Positions 62,580 to 64,000 of a stretch of 64,000 nt of DNA are shown piece by piece. Numbering within the stretch: the first letter of the stretch is position 1; every line of letters begins with the position of its first letter. Both the position numbers and the translations under genes were made by a program. This stretch comes from Chroicocephalus ridibundus (Eukaryota; Chordata; Aves; Charadriiformes; Laridae). The notes beneath the pieces are model-generated. The model was not told the DNA's origin and ran no database searches. It saw only the letters and a program-made list of their open reading frames with translations. Where the stretch lies: NCBI RefSeq assembly GCF_963924245.1, contig NC_086285.1:87278889-87342888 (forward strand), given 5' to 3'.

Positions 62580-64000
62580 CTAGAGCAGGTTACACAGGAA
62601 CACGTCCAGGTGGGTTTTGAATGTCTCCAGAGTTGGAGACTCCACCACCTCTCTGGGCAGCCTGTTCCAGTGCTCTGCCACCCTCAGGGTAAAGAAGTTC
62701 CTCCTCATGTTTAGGTGGAACTTCCTATGTTCAAGATTGTGCCCACTGCCTCTTGTCCTGTCCCCGGGCACCACTGAAAAGAGCCTGGCCCCATCCTCCT
62801 GACACCCACCCTTTAAGTATTTATAAGTGTTGATAAGGTCACCCCTCAGACGTCTTTTTTCCAGACTGAAGAGACCCAAATCCCTCAGCCTTTCCTCATA
62901 AGAGAGGTGTTCCAGTCCCCCAATCATCTTTGTAGCCCTCTGCTGCACCCTTTCCAGCAGTTCCCTGTCCCTCTTGAACCGGGGAGCCCAGAACTGGACA
63001 CAGTACTCCAGGTGCGGCCTCACCAAGGCAGAGTAGAGGGGGAGGATGACCTCCCCTGACTTGCTGGCCACGCTCTTCTTGATGCACCCCAGGATGCCAT
63101 TGGCCTTCTTGGCCACAAGGGCACATTGCTGGCTCATGGTCATCCTGTTGTCCACCAGGACTCCCAGTTCTCTTTCCACAGAGCTGCTCTCCAGCAGGTC
63201 AGCACCCAACCTGTACTGGTGCATGGGGTTGTTCCTCCCCAGGTGCAGCACCCTACACTTGCCCTTGTTGAACTTCATAAGGTTTCTCTCTGCCCAGATC
63301 TCCAACCTGTTCAGGTCTCTCTGTATGGCGGCACAGCCTTCCGGTGTGTCAGCCACCCCACCCAGCTTGGTGTCATCAGCAAACTTGCTGAGGGTGCACT
63401 CTATCCCTTCATCCAGGTCATTGATGAATATATTGAAGAGGACTGGACCCAGTACTGACCCCTGGGGAACACCACTCGTCACTGGTCTCCAACTAGACTC
63501 TGTGCCCCTAATCACAACCCTCTGAGCTCTATCTTTCAACCAGTTTTCTATCCACCCCACTGTCCATTCATCTAACCCACACTTCCTAAGCTTCCCTATG
63601 AGGATGCTGTGGGAGACCGTGTCAAACGCCTTGCTTAAGTCAAGGTAGACCACATCTACCGCCCTCCCCTCATCTATCCATCTAGTCATGCCATCGTAGA
63701 AGGCTATCAGATTAGTCAGACATGATTTCCCCTTGGTGAATCCATGCTGAGTACTTCTGATAGCTTTCCTTTCCTCCACGTGCCTTGAGATGACACCCAG
63801 ATGTTCCATCATCTTTCCAGGGATGGAGGTGAGGCTGACCGGCCTGTAGTTCCCCGGCTCCTCCTTCTTGCCTTTCTTGAAGACTGGAGTGACATTGGCT
63901 TTCCTCCAGTCCCCAGGCACCTCGCGTGTTCTCCAGGACTTTTCAAAGATGATGGAGAGCGGCCCAGCAATGACTTCTGCCAGCTCCCTCAGCACTCTCG
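62580..64000 (-). CDS. CR1 ORF2 protein, reverse transcriptase (5' partial, uninterrupted)
   Basis: The element's reverse transcriptase, which copies CR1 RNA at the nicked target. The frame is open from the window edge to a TAG at 62580-62582; 471 residues are counted from a GTG (Val) at 63993-63995, which is only an internal codon, as the frame continues upstream. Domains in order (same numbering): RT fingers from about residue 35 (TPVFKKGKKEEPGNYRPVSL), motif A YLDLSKAFD 117-125 with D119, motif B GVPQGSVLG 175-183, motif C FADD 205-208 (D207, D208; codons 63372-63377), then thumb and C-terminal region. All three catalytic aspartates and the motif B glutamine are present. The ORF1 and endonuclease regions lie outside the window, so competence for movement cannot be judged. 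The frame ends about 90 bp before the element terminus, the short 3' UTR usual for CR1. Confidence 0.93.
   Translation of the reverse strand, partial: RVLRELAEVIAGPLSIIFEKSWRTREVPGDWRKANVTPVFKKGKKEEPGNYRPVSLTSIPGKMMEHLGVISRHVEERKAIRSTQHGFTKGKSCLTNLIAFYDGMTRWIDEGRAVDVVYLDLSKAFDTVSHSILIGKLRKCGLDEWTVGWIENWLKDRAQRVVIRGTESSWRPVTSGVPQGSVLGPVLFNIFINDLDEGIECTLSKFADDTKLGGVADTPEGCAAIQRDLNRLEIWAERNLMKFNKGKCRVLHLGRNNPMHQYRLGADLLESSSVERELGVLVDNRMTMSQQCALVAKKANGILGCIKKSVASKSGEVILPLYSALVRPHLEYCVQFWAPRFKRDRELLERVQQRATKMIGGLEHLSYEERLRDLGLFSLEKRRLRGDLINTYKYLKGGCQEDGARLFSVVPGDRTRGSGHNLEHRKFHLNMRRNFFTLRVAEHWNRLPREVVESPTLETFKTHLDVFLCNLL

Larger units (their letters stand above)
62491..64000 (-). mobile_element. 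Young CR1 (copy C), 3' part, continues past window
   Basis: Read in reverse from the window edge, this is the reverse-transcriptase half of CR1 ORF2 followed by a short 3' untranslated region (62491-62579) with the GGTTGGAAGGGACC block and nearly four terminal octamers. The open frame, lack of stops and regular octamers show it is much younger than the other CR1s here. Block differences (LHLGRNNPMHQYRLG against LHMGCGNPKHKYRLG in A and B) place it in a different subfamily. The 5' end lies outside the window, so its full length is unknown. Confidence 0.95.

Overview
The window is animal, specifically avian, nuclear DNA from an AT-rich, gene-poor stretch (intergenic or deep intronic). The assignment rests on several chicken-repeat-1 (CR1) non-LTR retrotransposons with the bird-type 3' end (tandem ATTCTATG-like octamers after a GGTCCCTTCCAAC-like block) and on avian-type endogenous retroviral LTRs. 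I could not place it to a bird order. I found no host protein-coding exon, no recognisable structural RNA gene and nothing prokaryotic. All coding sequence I can support belongs to retroelements.

Layout. 3981-4574 is a solo retroviral LTR with TATA box, polyadenylation signal, TG...CA ends and a near-perfect 5-bp target duplication. 5590-7120 is a very old CR1/L3-like remnant (+), met tail-to-tail by a short younger CR1 end (-) at 7169-7539. 19071-23317 is a nearly full-length CR1 (+), here 'copy A': GC-rich 5' region, broken ORF1 with an esterase domain, broken ORF2 with endonuclease and reverse transcriptase, and 3' end. 26580-27145 (+) and 29575-29945 (-) are old CR1-like pieces. 30787-31165 is a CpG-rich island, probably an LTR fragment (-). 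32404-34534 is a truncated endogenous retrovirus (+): LTR, primer-binding site, leader and frameshifted partial gag, with no pol or env. 35630-37468 is an internally deleted CR1 (-). 38340-39420 is an old CR1-like reverse-transcriptase remnant (+). 45277-46587 is a 5'-truncated CR1 (-), 'copy B', of the same subfamily as A. 62491-64000 is the 3' part of a younger CR1 (-), 'copy C', with an open reverse-transcriptase frame running off the window. The remaining DNA is AT-rich and non-repetitive to the eye, with a few microsatellites and short tandem or inverted repeats.

How it fits together. The coding pieces are successive generations of one retroposon lineage. ORF1p of CR1 is thought to carry an SGNH-type esterase; ORF2p carries the AP-like endonuclease and reverse transcriptase that nick the target and copy the RNA. 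Only copy C keeps an uninterrupted reverse transcriptase with its three catalytic aspartates. Copies A and B share an internal amber codon and both lack the two catalytic aspartates of motif C at the same site, although the lesions differ in size. This is the observation most worth following. I do not see an obvious undescribed system.
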